A stretch of DNA of 64,000 bases from Zea mays (GCF_902167145.1 NC_050104.1:97103849-97167848); one strand, 5' to 3'; shown: positions 17,956-27,765, counted from the stretch's first letter. Notes: generated by a model from the sequence alone, not told the origin. Program-made: numbers and translations.

Positions 17956-18515
17956 TGGACTATTACGGTGTTCTTCAAAACATTGTAGAGTTGATTTTCG
18001 ATGGCCCCAAAGAACTTAAAGTCGTGTTTTTCGAGTGCGACTGGTTTGATGCTCATAGTGGGACTCGTGTCGACAAGTATGGTAATGTCGAGGTGAAGCA
18101 TAGCTCTAGGATTCCGAGCAGTATGAGCGATGTTGTCCTTGCAAATCAGGCAAAACAGGTGTACTACCTGCCATATCCTCACCCAAGCCTTAGGGCTTGG
18201 TGGGTTGCAATCAAAGTCAACCCACAAGTCGTCGCTCCAGAGAGTGCTGACTACGTGAGTACAAGCAGGGACAACGATGATGCTGTTTTTCAACCAGAAG
18301 CGGCGTCGAATCAAGACATAGCTCACCTATTCCATGTGACCAATGGAGAAGGACTTGAAAATCTCTGTTGCAATTCAAGCGACTTAATTGAAGAACCTAG
18401 GTCAAAGCGCAAACGACCTGTCGTCGTTAGAAGATCAGTAAGGATCCAACGAAATCAAGAGCGTATGAATAAACAACGAGCCGAAGAAGCATCATCGGAT
18501 GCGGATGACTTTTGA
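17955..18515 (+). pseudogene. CACTA-1 TNP2 C-terminal remnant (DUF4216-like), out of frame
   Basis: This frame resumes the transposase after the internal deletion in a different reading frame. It begins with YYGVLQNIVELIFDGPKELK and contains FFECDWFD and QAKQVYYLPYPHPSLRAWW, matching in style the DUF4216 region found at the C-terminus of plant CACTA transposases (compare 36538-37232 in CACTA-2). The DUF4218 part is missing. It ends with a basic segment and a stop at 18513-18515. Confidence 0.7.
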
Positions 18516-18632
18516 TTAGTATGTTTCTTTTAGTTAATCAATTAAGCTATGTATTCCAATTTCCACATTATTAATTTTCATATTATTTGTTTCATATACT
18601 GTGGTTTGACATTAATTTATCTACAGTTGAAC

Positions 18633-21255
18633 ATGTTCAAGCATAGGAGATCGAGGAGGAGTGGGGGCAGCGCGGCCAGCGAGGACAGCTCGGGCAGTGG
18701 GCTTTTTCAGGGCACCTCACAGAGCCGACAGAGGCAGCAGCAACTTCTCGACTGTCTAGACGAAGTGCAGGGTGAGGAGGGTGAGCAGGAGACTCCTCAG
18801 CAGGATGCTCATGTGCAGGGTGAGGAGGGTGAGCAGGATGACGAGGGTGAGCAGGATGAGGAGGTTGACCCAATGGGGGCAGGCAGCGCGGGCGACGCGT
18901 CAGATGGTTCTACGTCCTTCAGGTATTATTATGCATATTAGTTTAATTGATATTAGTTTCTAATCATTCCATCATATTGAATTTACTTGTATACTTAGGT
19001 ATAAGAAGAGCAATGCGCTTGGTCCGAGACCTGCCGAGAGGAGGCTCATCCGGCCGCATGGAGAATGGTGGGGCTTATTTCTGTTGTGTTAATTTTTTAA
19101 TGTGAACGTGATTGCACTAGTTTACTTGTTTTATTAATTTTTGTAGGTCATGGGAAGACTTGACTTGGGACGGTACAGGGAGACGTCCCAAGGTGAACGC
19201 GGTGTTGGGTAGCCTCTGTCGCTTCTACTACCCTGGCATGGTGGAGCTCAATGGCGAGAGGTTCGCGGCTATGCAGTGGGCTGACTGGGGTCTAAAGGAC
19301 TATGTCGAGCCAGGGGAGTCAGGGGAAAGCAGTAGCGGAGGGGGAAGTTCGGAAAAAAAACGAAGGACTTGTCAGGTGGCTGTGTGGGACGAGTTCTGGG
19401 TGAGTTTACTTTCGTATATAAGCAATTCATTGAATTATTGCTTCTCCTAATCTTACTTTAACTTAACTTCTCCATTGATATGTAGGGGAGGTTCCAATTG
19501 CCGGATGACATCGAGGAGGATCAGGCTCAGTGGACACGTGTGAAGAGGCACTTTCGGAAGTGCGCTGATAAGATAATCAAGGATGCCATGTACAATGCTC
19601 GCATCGCGGCCGTCAACTACTACTACAAGAAGATAAAGGGTCAGAAAATGAGCAAAGCATTAGGGGCCAATGAGATCTACCTCACAGAGGAGCAGTACCT
19701 GGAGAGCGTTGTGGATTGGCTGTCGAAGGACATGGAAGCCTGGAGGTGGTTGGCTAAGAGATGGGCGTCGCCTGAGTGGATTGCAGAGTCCAACAAGCAC
19801 CGTGCCAACCGTGGCACTGAAGGACCGGGGCACAGGTACGGCGCCGATGGACACCTTGGTACCGCACGCCGCATGGTAAGTATATAAATCAAACTTGTAT
19901 GTTACATCTATGAAAATTATATGGTTTAACTCTTGTCTTTCATGCAGGAAGCTGAAAGTGGAGTTTCTCCAAGTTTTATGGAGGTTTACGTCCGTGGTCA
20001 CCGTGGCCCTGATCCGGCGAACCCTGATGTGCTATGCAGTGAGGCGGCAAGGGAGAAAATGGTAAACAAGTTTGTATTTACGAATTAAATTGCATGTTTT
20101 GTGTTTAACTCCAACTCTAACTTTCTTTGCAGAATGCATATGGGGAGGAAATGACTCAACGCCATGGGCCTGACTTCGACTGGATGCATTCAGACTTAGA
20201 TGCCTCGGCGTTGTACCACAGTGGTGGGGGTAGAAAGCATGGCAGGTGAGGTGTTTGTGTTTGATTCGACGATTTCATTAACAAGAATGTGTCCACTTAA
20301 TGGCTCAACTATGTGCATCATGCAGGTTTGCCTTTGGCACCGGCGTTGTGGAGTACAACAGGACATTAGGTCAAGGGAAGGCATCGTCTTCGGGAGGGAG
20401 TTCTCGCTCCTCCAGGTCTGCTCGAGAGGCTCAGCTGGAGGAGGAGACTCGGGCAGCACAGGAGCAGGCTCGAGCAGCACAGGAGCAGGCTCGAGCAGCG
20501 CAGGAGCAGGTTGGGCAGCTGACGCAATATATGGCTTCTTATTTTCAGGTAATTCGTCTATCTCATCACGTGTCGTCATTGAATTCAAAGTATAATGTTG
20601 CGATTCTAACGTTGCATCCATTTGCAGGAAATGACTACTAGACTCGGCCCTGATATGAACTTGCCCGCTTTTCGCCCTCCCCAGGTAACACTATCTGAAC
20701 ACTTCAATTCCATAGCAACTCTTTCTTTATTATCAAAAATGGCTCGCAGGCACAAGGATGGGGACAGTGGCCAGGACAAGCTCCAGCGTCGCAGCCACAG
20801 TGGACTGGTGTTGGGTGGACGCAGGCACCTCCAGGCACTTGGACGCCTCCACCCCAAGGATCGCAGCCAGTCCCGGGATGGGTGCCACCGGTCTCCCAGC
20901 CACCGGCGGGCTCTCAGCCATTTCAAGCGTGGCCACCGACGGGGTGGGTGCCACCACCTCTGGGGTGGCCACCACAACAGTACCCGTGGATGCATGCACA
21001 GCCTCCTCCTCACCATGGATCACAGGTGACGTTACATGTTTAGTTTTATGCAAATATTGACCAAACACAGCAATGTATATGTATACAGCCTTATTTGAAT
21101 GATTGATGAATTGCAGGGTTCAGCGTCACATGCTCATGGATCGGAGGGTGGTGTCAACGTTCAAGACTTCCTCGTCCATGGTGCTGGAGGGAGTGGCCAC
21201 CTTCCTGGTGGCGGAGGAGGGAGTGGCCAAAACTCCCACAGCCCACCGGAGTGAT
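18633..21255 (+). CDS. CACTA-1 TNPA-like gene (10 exons)
   Basis: Candidate second element protein, the counterpart of En/Spm TNPA that binds the subterminal repeats. Exons read from GT-AG signals: 18633-18922, 18999-19067, 19147-19399, 19486-19875, 19948-20061, 20133-20245, 20326-20548, 20628-20684, 20750-21025 and 21117-21255. The core (exons 3-6) has LGSLCRFYYPGMVELNGERF, a Trp-rich stretch and YGEEMTQRHGPDFDWMHSD, each with an equivalent in CACTA-2, which supports the model. Exon 7 encodes a coiled-coil-like repeat AAQEQAR from 21-base tandem units. The last exons are Pro/Gly/His-rich. Exon 1 is acidic with GEEGEQ repeats. The phase at exon 9 is the least certain. No stop was found in the core. 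Confidence 0.7.
20455..20516 (+). repeat. 21-bp tandem repeats coding AAQEQAR
   Basis: Three near-identical units of GCAGCACAGGAGCAGGCTCGA occur within exon 7 of the TNPA-like gene. Confidence 0.8.
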
Positions 21256-21519
21256 CAGTGAGGAGTGAGTAGTGAGTAGTTAGTAGCTTATGGACTTATG
21301 GACTCTAAACTTATGGACTAGAGTTTTGTGAATTGTGTATTTGAATGGACAATGGACTTATGGATACTCTAAACTTATGTGAATGGACTATTTATGTATA
21401 TGTGAATGTGTTTTGTGAATTATGTATTAGGCTTGTGAATCTGTATATGTGATATTGTGTATATTGCTGTGAATTATTAATAGGTGCAGAAAAATCTGTT
21501 TTGGTGGGGGAACCATCAA

Positions 21520-21835
21520 TTTTCGTCGGCCTCGGTGGTGGCCGACGAAAATATGTTCCCAGGCTATTTTCGTCGGCCACCACCTAGGCCGACGAAAATA
21601 TCCTGGCGTATTTTCGTCGGCCACCCCCGGCCGACGAAAATAAATGGGCGACTCACTATTTTCGTCGGTTTTGCGAAAACCGACGAAAATAGGTTATTTT
21701 CGTCGGTACCGACGAAAATAGAGACCTATTTTCGTCGAACTTATTTTCGGCGGCTATTTTCGTCGGCAGGCCGACGAAAATACTATATTTTCGTCGGTTT
21801 AGGCTTATTTTCGTGGGTTTTTGGCCCACGAAAAT
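21520..21835. repeat. CACTA-1 right subterminal repeats
   Basis: Alternating TATTTTCGTCGGCC and inverse copies, the mirror of the left array, ending in CCCACGAAAATTTAGGCG of the right TIR. Confidence 0.85.
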
Positions 21836-21857
21836 TTAGGCGTTTCCTGTAGTGAGT

Positions 21858-22295
21858 CTAGTTCTAGTTTAGCCCTAGTTTAGTATTTCAATCCCCAAAT
21901 TCTCCGTCTCTCCTCGACTCTGCGTCGATTAGAGGAGTCTAGGTCGGCCTGCCCGAGCCTAGACAACTCCTAGGATCTCTCCTCCCCGACGGGGTCCCTC
22001 CCGGGAGCGAGATCCAGGCGCCGTCGGCGATCTACCGCCGCCCCTGCGCACGCGTGGACCGTCCGGCCCTAGGGCGCGGACCGTCCGGCCGTCAGGCAGG
22101 GAACCCGAGCTCCTGCACCAGGTCGCGGACCGTCCGGCCCTGTGCCGCGGACCGTCCGCGTCTGACCAGAGAGCGCCGCCGCCTCGCACCAGGCCGCGGA
22201 CCGTCCGGCCCCTGCGTGCGGACCGTCCGCCCCTGTGCAGAGGGCACCGCCGCCGGTTCTTCTTGAGTGATTGGCGCTCCGAAAAAGCGTCAACA
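21858..22295 (+). repeat. Element B 5' LTR, part after CACTA-1
   Basis: Collinear with 25888-26329 and ends GCGTCAACA. It carries a cluster of GCGGACCGTCCG motifs. Confidence 0.85.
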
Positions 22296-22322
22296 TACTT
22301 TTGGCGACTCCGCTGGGGAATA
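22296..22322 (+). other. primer-binding region of element B
   Basis: TTTTGGCGACTCCGCTGGGG follows the LTR after three bases. The TGGCGACTCC start suggests a tRNA 3' end other than initiator Met. I do not assign the tRNA. Confidence 0.45.
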
Positions 22323-22412
22323 GGTGTCTAAGATCTGCTAAAAATCGGCCCATAAATAGCCGGTTCTAAGGATCACACCAAGATCTCCACTACCAACATC
22401 ATCAAGCCGGCC

Positions 22413-22620
22413 ATGGAGGCGCTCCCGGCTGATGACCAAAGGCCCTTTGAAGACCTCGTAATGCGCGATGAGAAGGAGGTGATGCGGCAATGGAACGAAC
22501 AACGCGACAAGGAAGAGGCGGAAGTGCTGCATAAACTCTCCGAACGGCGCAAGGAGGCGGCGGACAAGTACTTGTCACACTTCACGGTAGATCGTCCGTC
22601 AAGGGGAGATCGACATGGAA
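22413..22620 (+). pseudogene. Element B gag, N-terminal segment in another frame
   Basis: From ATG 22413 the frame reads MEALPADDQRPFEDLVMRDE and a charged helical segment up to about YLSHFT. This looks like the true Gag N-terminus. After that the downstream Gag continues one frame away (ATG 22615). A single-base indel, or an intended frameshift, separates them. Confidence 0.5.
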
Positions 22621-25431
22621 TCTCTCCTACCTCCACTTCAGGGTCCCGCTGTAAGTACTCCAGATCTATCTCTTACGACTTTCATGGATCAACGAGGAGA
22701 TCAGTTAAAGCAATATGTAGATGAATCTATTAAAATGCATTTACGTGCATACGAGAAATCAGCTGCTCCTAACTTTCCATCGCGAGAGTCTAATACAGTG
22801 CCACCCGCGTCAAACACATCGGCTATAAATGGGTCACCCTTGACCCAGCCATCATATGGTATGCCGATGCACGCTTTCGCACCACCACCACAGCCACAAC
22901 CACTAGGCACGCGGCAAGTACTGGACGCGGCCGGACCGTCCGAACATCATCTCAGACAGTCCGGTTATACCGCGGACCGTCCGGCGTATTTCGCCGGACC
23001 GTCCGACCAGATGCAGGCCCGCACACAAAACACTCAGGTCGCACCGTACATGACCGGACCATCAGGATACAACCCTGAACACTTCGGCCCCATCACGGAC
23101 CGTCCGGTGCATCACGCTGGACCGTCCGGATATGTTGCGGACCGTCCGCCATCTTACGCCGGACCGTCCGGATATGGCATGAACCGGCCGACGTATTACG
23201 CTGGACCATCCGACTCTACACGAGTCCATGCGCAGACTGCCCAAGTCACGCCATATATGGCCGATCCATCCGGGCACAGCCCTGGACCATTCGGCCCGAT
23301 CGCAGACCGCCCAGTTCTTTACGACAGACGGTCTGAGACTACCCACGTAGCACCATATACGGCTGGACAATCCGGATATACCTCCAGACCATTTGGCCAG
23401 GTCGCGGACCATTCGACCTCTTACGCCGGACCGTCCGGATATGCATACGCAGAGCCGAGAGCTGCGCAATATGCACAGTTCCCACATTCATCGCAGCAAC
23501 ATTATGGTGCCCCACCAGCAACACATTATAATCATGCCATACCACCTCATGGACATAGGGCTGAATACTATTCGGCCACAAGAGAGCCTGAGGGGTATAG
23601 GGCAGGAGCTGGTGACATTAATAGGACACCTAACACACACCTCAAACATACCTGGGAGGAAAGCCGACAGAGTAATGTCAGGCAACCTGAAATCTCCACC
23701 CACAAACTCAATGGATGGTCGCCAGACATGGCAGAGAGGGTCAGAGACGAGGTAGCCGTGATGTTCAGGGACAAACTCGGTGTTAGTGTGTCAGGTACAT
23801 GGCAATCGTATCGGAAGCCTTATAGCCACCGATTCGACACCGTGCCATACCCACAGGGAACTAGAATACCAGACTTCTCTAAGTTTTCTGGTGAAAGTGG
23901 GAAAAGCACACACGAACATATAAGCCAATTCATAGCACACTTGGGAGAATTGGCTGATGGGGAAGCCTACCGCGTTCGTTTATTCTCGTTGTCCCTTACT
24001 GATACTACATTTGCATGGTACGCTGCTTTGCCACCAAATTCTATTAACTCTTGGGAAGAATTAGAGCAGAAATTTCATGAGCACTTCTTCTCAGGAGAAC
24101 ATGAGTTAGAATTGGCTGACTTAGCTTCAGTCCGACAGGGGCCTGAAGAATCGGTTAATGACTATATCCGGAGATTCCGGGACACTAGAAACCGATGCTT
24201 TCAGATTCATGTCGCAGAAAAACAACTAACAGGGCTAGCTTTCAATGGGTTGCGACCCTACTTAAAAGAAAAATTAGATGGCACTCAATTCTTTTCGCTA
24301 GTGCACTTGCACCAGCGGGCTATGACATGTGAAAGCCGAAGTAAGGAAACATCAAAATCGGCTAGCCATAAGATGCATCTAGTGGGATACGATAACTCGG
24401 ACGATGAATCCACGGATGTATACACCGCCGAACTGGTTTGGCCAGGGCAGGCTAAACCTTCACCATGTTCTGCTTTACAGTCGATTCGAAAGAATCGACA
24501 AGAAGTTAAGTTTACGTTTAATGTTGCCAAATGCGATAAAATATTTGACGAGTTACTGAAAAATGGCAACATTAAATTAACTCATACTATTCCTCCTCCT
24601 GATGAATTAAAGAGGCGTGCTTATTGTAAGTGGCATAATTCCTTTTCTCATGCCACCAATGATTGTAATGTTTTTCGTCGACAGATACAATCGGCCATAA
24701 ATGAGGGTCGATTGGCTTTTCAGGAGATGCAAGTAGACACACAACCCTTTCCTGTTAATACAATAGAACTCACATGCAAAAAGGTCTTGGTTCGGCCCGA
24801 AATGGCCGATAAAGGCAAAGGCAAGGGTATCGTCATTGGCGATCCCCGCATGTCAGATATATCACAAAAGGAGATTGCTCGAAAGGCTTCGGACGAGAAG
24901 GCTAAAAAGTCCGAAGACACTGGGGGACAGGCACAGTTAATGAACCAAACACATCAGCCTAGCCCGAACATCGTAGATGGTCCGGCACCTACGTGCGGAC
25001 GATCCAGTGCTCAGACAAACGGACCGGCTAACTCAGCCGGACAGTCCCCCTATGACCAAAGGCGTCAACCTCTACATAAAGCAAGAAAAAAGACGCAAGG
25101 TCAAAGCACATATAATCGGCTGATCAAAGCCGATCCTACTTTTGATCAGTTGCTCTCCAAAAATGCTAGCAAAAAGACTGTTCCACGTGATCGGTCAACA
25201 AAGAAACCCTGGCCACCTGCTAAAACAAAACGGTTAAACAAAACGGCCCAAAAGGCGACACAACAAGCATCGCCTATTCATTCTATGAGACCAGGGTACT
25301 TTCCACCTATTTACTCATCGTCGGTATATTATCCTGTTCAAACATGGAATGGCACGATGATGAATCCATGGTACATGTATAATCCCTTCGTCTATCCAGA
25401 CTGGGGGGCACCTCCATTCTATTCCTTTTGA
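22615..25431 (+). CDS. Element B Gag (938 codons)
   Basis: Structural Gag protein that packages the retrotransposon RNA. Residues ~80-290 are a long low-complexity stretch of AGPSGY, DRPxYYAGPSG-type repeats encoded by GGACCGTCCG motifs. Residues ~420-525 form the Retrotrans_gag core (FSKFSGESGKSTHEHISQF ... WYAALPPNSINSWEELEQKF). Around residue 668 there is a CKWHNSFSHATNDC zinc-knuckle-like motif. A basic C-terminus follows. There is no protease or polymerase after it; the frame stops 162 bases before the 3' LTR. The length is about twice that of a usual Gag, because of the repeat region and the C-terminal extension. The frame is fully open, but the N-terminus may be in another frame (22413). 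Confidence 0.85.
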   Translation: MESLLPPLQGPAVSTPDLSLTTFMDQRGDQLKQYVDESIKMHLRAYEKSAAPNFPSRESNTVPPASNTSAINGSPLTQPSYGMPMHAFAPPPQPQPLGTRQVLDAAGPSEHHLRQSGYTADRPAYFAGPSDQMQARTQNTQVAPYMTGPSGYNPEHFGPITDRPVHHAGPSGYVADRPPSYAGPSGYGMNRPTYYAGPSDSTRVHAQTAQVTPYMADPSGHSPGPFGPIADRPVLYDRRSETTHVAPYTAGQSGYTSRPFGQVADHSTSYAGPSGYAYAEPRAAQYAQFPHSSQQHYGAPPATHYNHAIPPHGHRAEYYSATREPEGYRAGAGDINRTPNTHLKHTWEESRQSNVRQPEISTHKLNGWSPDMAERVRDEVAVMFRDKLGVSVSGTWQSYRKPYSHRFDTVPYPQGTRIPDFSKFSGESGKSTHEHISQFIAHLGELADGEAYRVRLFSLSLTDTTFAWYAALPPNSINSWEELEQKFHEHFFSGEHELELADLASVRQGPEESVNDYIRRFRDTRNRCFQIHVAEKQLTGLAFNGLRPYLKEKLDGTQFFSLVHLHQRAMTCESRSKETSKSASHKMHLVGYDNSDDESTDVYTAELVWPGQAKPSPCSALQSIRKNRQEVKFTFNVAKCDKIFDELLKNGNIKLTHTIPPPDELKRRAYCKWHNSFSHATNDCNVFRRQIQSAINEGRLAFQEMQVDTQPFPVNTIELTCKKVLVRPEMADKGKGKGIVIGDPRMSDISQKEIARKASDEKAKKSEDTGGQAQLMNQTHQPSPNIVDGPAPTCGRSSAQTNGPANSAGQSPYDQRRQPLHKARKKTQGQSTYNRLIKADPTFDQLLSKNASKKTVPRDRSTKKPWPPAKTKRLNKTAQKATQQASPIHSMRPGYFPPIYSSSVYYPVQTWNGTMMNPWYMYNPFVYPDWGAPPFYSF
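22925..23450 (+). repeat. GGACCGTCCG motif array within gag
   Basis: At least eight exact GGACCGTCCG copies and many degenerate ones occur in phase with the codons for Gly-Pro-Ser. The same decamer is clustered in the element's LTRs. Confidence 0.85.
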
Positions 25432-25575
25432 TCCATTGATCAAATGGTCATGGCCGAGAAAGATACAATTCGAAACGGCCTTTATATTGGTGCTTTATTG
25501 AATAATCTCCATATCGAAAAGCCGGTGACTTACATCAGGTTTAGTTCATATGCTTTTGGTTCGTCAACCTTTACC

Positions 25576-25593
25576 AAAAGGCAGGGGGGCATA
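25576..25593 (+). other. polypurine tract of element B
   Basis: AAAAGGCAGGGGGGCATA lies directly before the 3' LTR start TGTTCGAACCC, the site expected to prime plus-strand synthesis. Confidence 0.65.
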
Positions 25594-26329
25594 TGTTCGA
25601 ACCCAAAATGACCGTGCGGACGGTCCGGCCCGGAGGCCGGACGGTCCGCGGTCCGGACCGTCCGCGGTGGTGGCGCGGACGGTCCGCGCGTGCGCAGAGT
25701 CAGTTAGGGTTCCTAGTTTCTTGCGGGATTTGTTACCTAAAACCACGGGATTAACTCGGAAATCAGTTGGAAGCGGATCCAGACCTCCCCCTTTATATAG
25801 ATGAAGGGCTACGGCCGATTGAACCCCCCAACAATCGAACAAATCAAGTCTATTACTCGTTTTTACCTTATGCATTAGGAGTAGTTCTAGTCTAGTTCTA
25901 GTTTAGCCCTAGTTTAGTATTTCAATCCCCAAATTCTCCGCCTCTCCTCGACTCTGCGTCGATTAGAGGAGTCTAGGTCGGCCTGCCCGAGCCTAGACAA
26001 CTCCTAGGATCTCTCCTCCCTGACGGGGTCCCTCCCGGGAGCGAGATCCAGGCGCCGTCGGCGATCTACCGCCGCCCCTACGCACGCGCGGACCGTCCGG
26101 CCCTAGGGCGCGGACCGTCCGGCCGTCAGGCAGGGAACCCGAGCTCCTGCACCAGGTCGCGGACCGTCCGGCCCTGTGCCGCGGACCGTCCGCGTCTGAC
26201 CAGAGAGCGCCGCCGCCTCGCACCAGGCCGCGGACCGTCCGGCCCCTGCGTGCGGACCGTCCGCCCCTGTGCAGAGGGCACCGCCGCCGGTTCTTCTTGA
26301 GTGATTGGCGCTCCGAAAAAGCGTCAACA
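25594..26329 (+). repeat. Element B 3' LTR (736 bp)
   Basis: Complete LTR, TGTTCGAACCC to GCGTCAACA, followed by TSD CTCAC. Its middle, GTAGTTCTAGTCTAGTTCTAG near 25881, is the uninterrupted version of the CACTA-1 insertion site. GGACGGTCCG motifs lie in the left third and GGACCGTCCG motifs in the right third. Confidence 0.9.
25794..25800 (+). promoter_or_regulatory. TATA-like box of element B LTR
   Basis: TATATAG in CCCCTTTATATAGATG, after the inverted motif cluster. Probable LTR promoter. Confidence 0.45.
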
Positions 26330-26334
26330 CTCAC

Positions 26335-26450
26335 CAAAGTAGCCCTTGCACCGCCTGAGTGGCTCCAGCGTCGTCCACCCACCTCTGGTCACTCCCTCAT
26401 AGCCAGAGCACCACCCTAAGATTCCCCAAGCCACCCCCAACATTTCTACC
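26335..26450 (+). mobile_element. LTR A, middle segment
   Basis: Pyrimidine-rich sequence between the right TSD of element B and the left TSD (CTACC) of solo LTR C. It is continuous in style with 40434 onward. Confidence 0.4.
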
Positions 26451-27765
26451 TGAGAGCACCTAGAGGGGGTGAATAGGTGATCCTATAAAAATCAAGACTA
26501 AACACAAACTTGGTTTATGAAATGTTAGTAAAGTCAAAACCAAGGTGTTATGATTAGAGAGTGAGAGAACAAGTAGAGACAACTTCTTCACTCAATTGCT
26601 CTTCACAAGACGAGTAATAAACTTAGAGCAATTATCGAGTGAGTAGAAGTAGAGAGAATCGCACAAGAATAGAGACATGTGACACATCGATTTTTATCCC
26701 GTGGTTCGGCCAAGTGGAACACTTGCCTAGTCCATGTTGTGGCATCCCAACGGATGAGGGTTGCACTCAACCCTTTCAAGTGATCCAATGATCCACTTGA
26801 ATACCGCGGTTCTCTTTATCTCAAGTTTTATCCCCTTTGTGAGGAATCTCCACAAGTTGGAGCCTCTCACCCTTACAAGATTGATCACAATGAAACCACA
26901 AGAGTAAGGTGGGAATAGCAACACACGCAAGAGCTAGAGTCGCAGCAACGACACACACAAGTCAAGAAAACGAGCACAAAACACAGCGCAGCGAGTTCAC
27001 AACTCAAACAAGTGCTCAAATCTCAGACACAATGAATCAGATGCGTGTTTGCGGAGTCTAGGCGTCTTAGGATGTTCAATGGAGGCTTGGTGTTCTGCTT
27101 CATGCGCCTAGGGGTCCCTTTTATAGTCCTAAGGCAGCTAGGAGCCGTTGGAGCTCCATTTGGTAGGCATTAGTTGCCTTCTGTCCATGGGCGCACCGGA
27201 CATGAACAGTACGCGATTTCTTTCCTTCTTTGGCGAAGCCGACCGTTGCCGCCACCAGCCCTCGTGCCACACCGGACAATCCGGTGTGGCTTGGCGACCG
27301 TTGGCGCTGGCCACGCGTCGCTCGCTGATTGCGCGCTGATTGCGTTGTCGACCGTTGGTGCGGGCGCTGCTGGCTCACCGGACAGTCCAGTGCACACCGG
27401 ACAATCCGGTAAATTTTAGCCGCAGCGTCCCCAACAAATCTCGAGAGCAGCGAGTTCGCCGACGCGCTACAACCTGGCTACCGAACACTGTCCGATGTAC
27501 CCGCAGGCTGGTGCAAGTCTGGTTGTTTCAGCTAAACTTCTTTTTGCTCCTTTTGTACTTGACTTAACTGAGTTCCTGGCACTTAGACAAGCATGTTTCG
27601 CTCATAAAACAAATGACTAAGTGTCTAGAACTTACCTTCATACTTGATCCATCTAGATTCACTTCATATACCTTTGCTCAACATCATGTTAGTTCTCATA
27701 TAGCGTATTGTGCATCTAATCACCAAAACAAAATAGAAATGGCCTAAGAGCACATTTCCCTTTGA
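26451..27765 (-). mobile_element. Solo LTR C (copia-type, 1315 bp), reverse orientation
   Basis: Read on the minus strand it ends CACCTATTCACCCCCTCTAG...GTGCTCTCA, the hallmark end of Opie/Ji-like maize LTRs, and it starts TCAAAGGGAAATGTGC. CTACC flanks both sides (26446-26450, 27766-27770) as TSD. No internal region is present, so it is a solo LTR left by recombination. A minus-strand TATAAAAG lies at 27119-27126. It contains CACCGGACAATCCGGTG-type palindromes at 27270-27420. Confidence 0.65.
27119..27126 (-). promoter_or_regulatory. TATA box of solo LTR C
   Basis: TATAAAAG on the minus strand in GGACTATAAAAGGGACC; it sets the orientation of the LTR. Confidence 0.55.

Larger units (their letters stand above)
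14499..21854 (+). mobile_element. CACTA-1 transposon (7356 bp)
   Basis: The 32-bp terminal inverted repeats begin CACTACAGGAAACGCCTAAA and differ at one position. The TSD is AGT at 14496-14498 and 21855-21857, and the 3' LTR of element B gives the exact empty site. Subterminal arrays of TATTTTCGTCGGCC lie in both orientations (14520-14830, 21520-21835), followed by a very GC-rich leader and a foldback. Next come a TNP2-type transposase gene with an internal deletion and a ten-exon TNPA-like gene. The element is En/Spm-like in layout. The TIRs are intact but the transposase is not, so movement would need a helper. Confidence 0.92.
14258..26329 (+). mobile_element. Element B: gag-only LTR retrotransposon, carrying CACTA-1 in its 5' LTR
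   Basis: The element is bounded by TG...CA LTRs and a perfect 5-bp TSD CTCAC. 5' LTR: 14258-14498 plus 21858-22295. Internal region: 22296-25593. 3' LTR: 25594-26329. The internal region holds a gag frame and nothing recognisable as protease, reverse transcriptase, RNase H or integrase, so it is non-autonomous and needs enzymes from a relative. Apart from an indel in the left part, the LTRs differ by only a few substitutions over ~440 aligned bases right of the CACTA insertion, which suggests a fairly young insertion. It interrupts LTR A. It looks like a maize gag-only gypsy family, but I do not assign a name. Confidence 0.85.
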
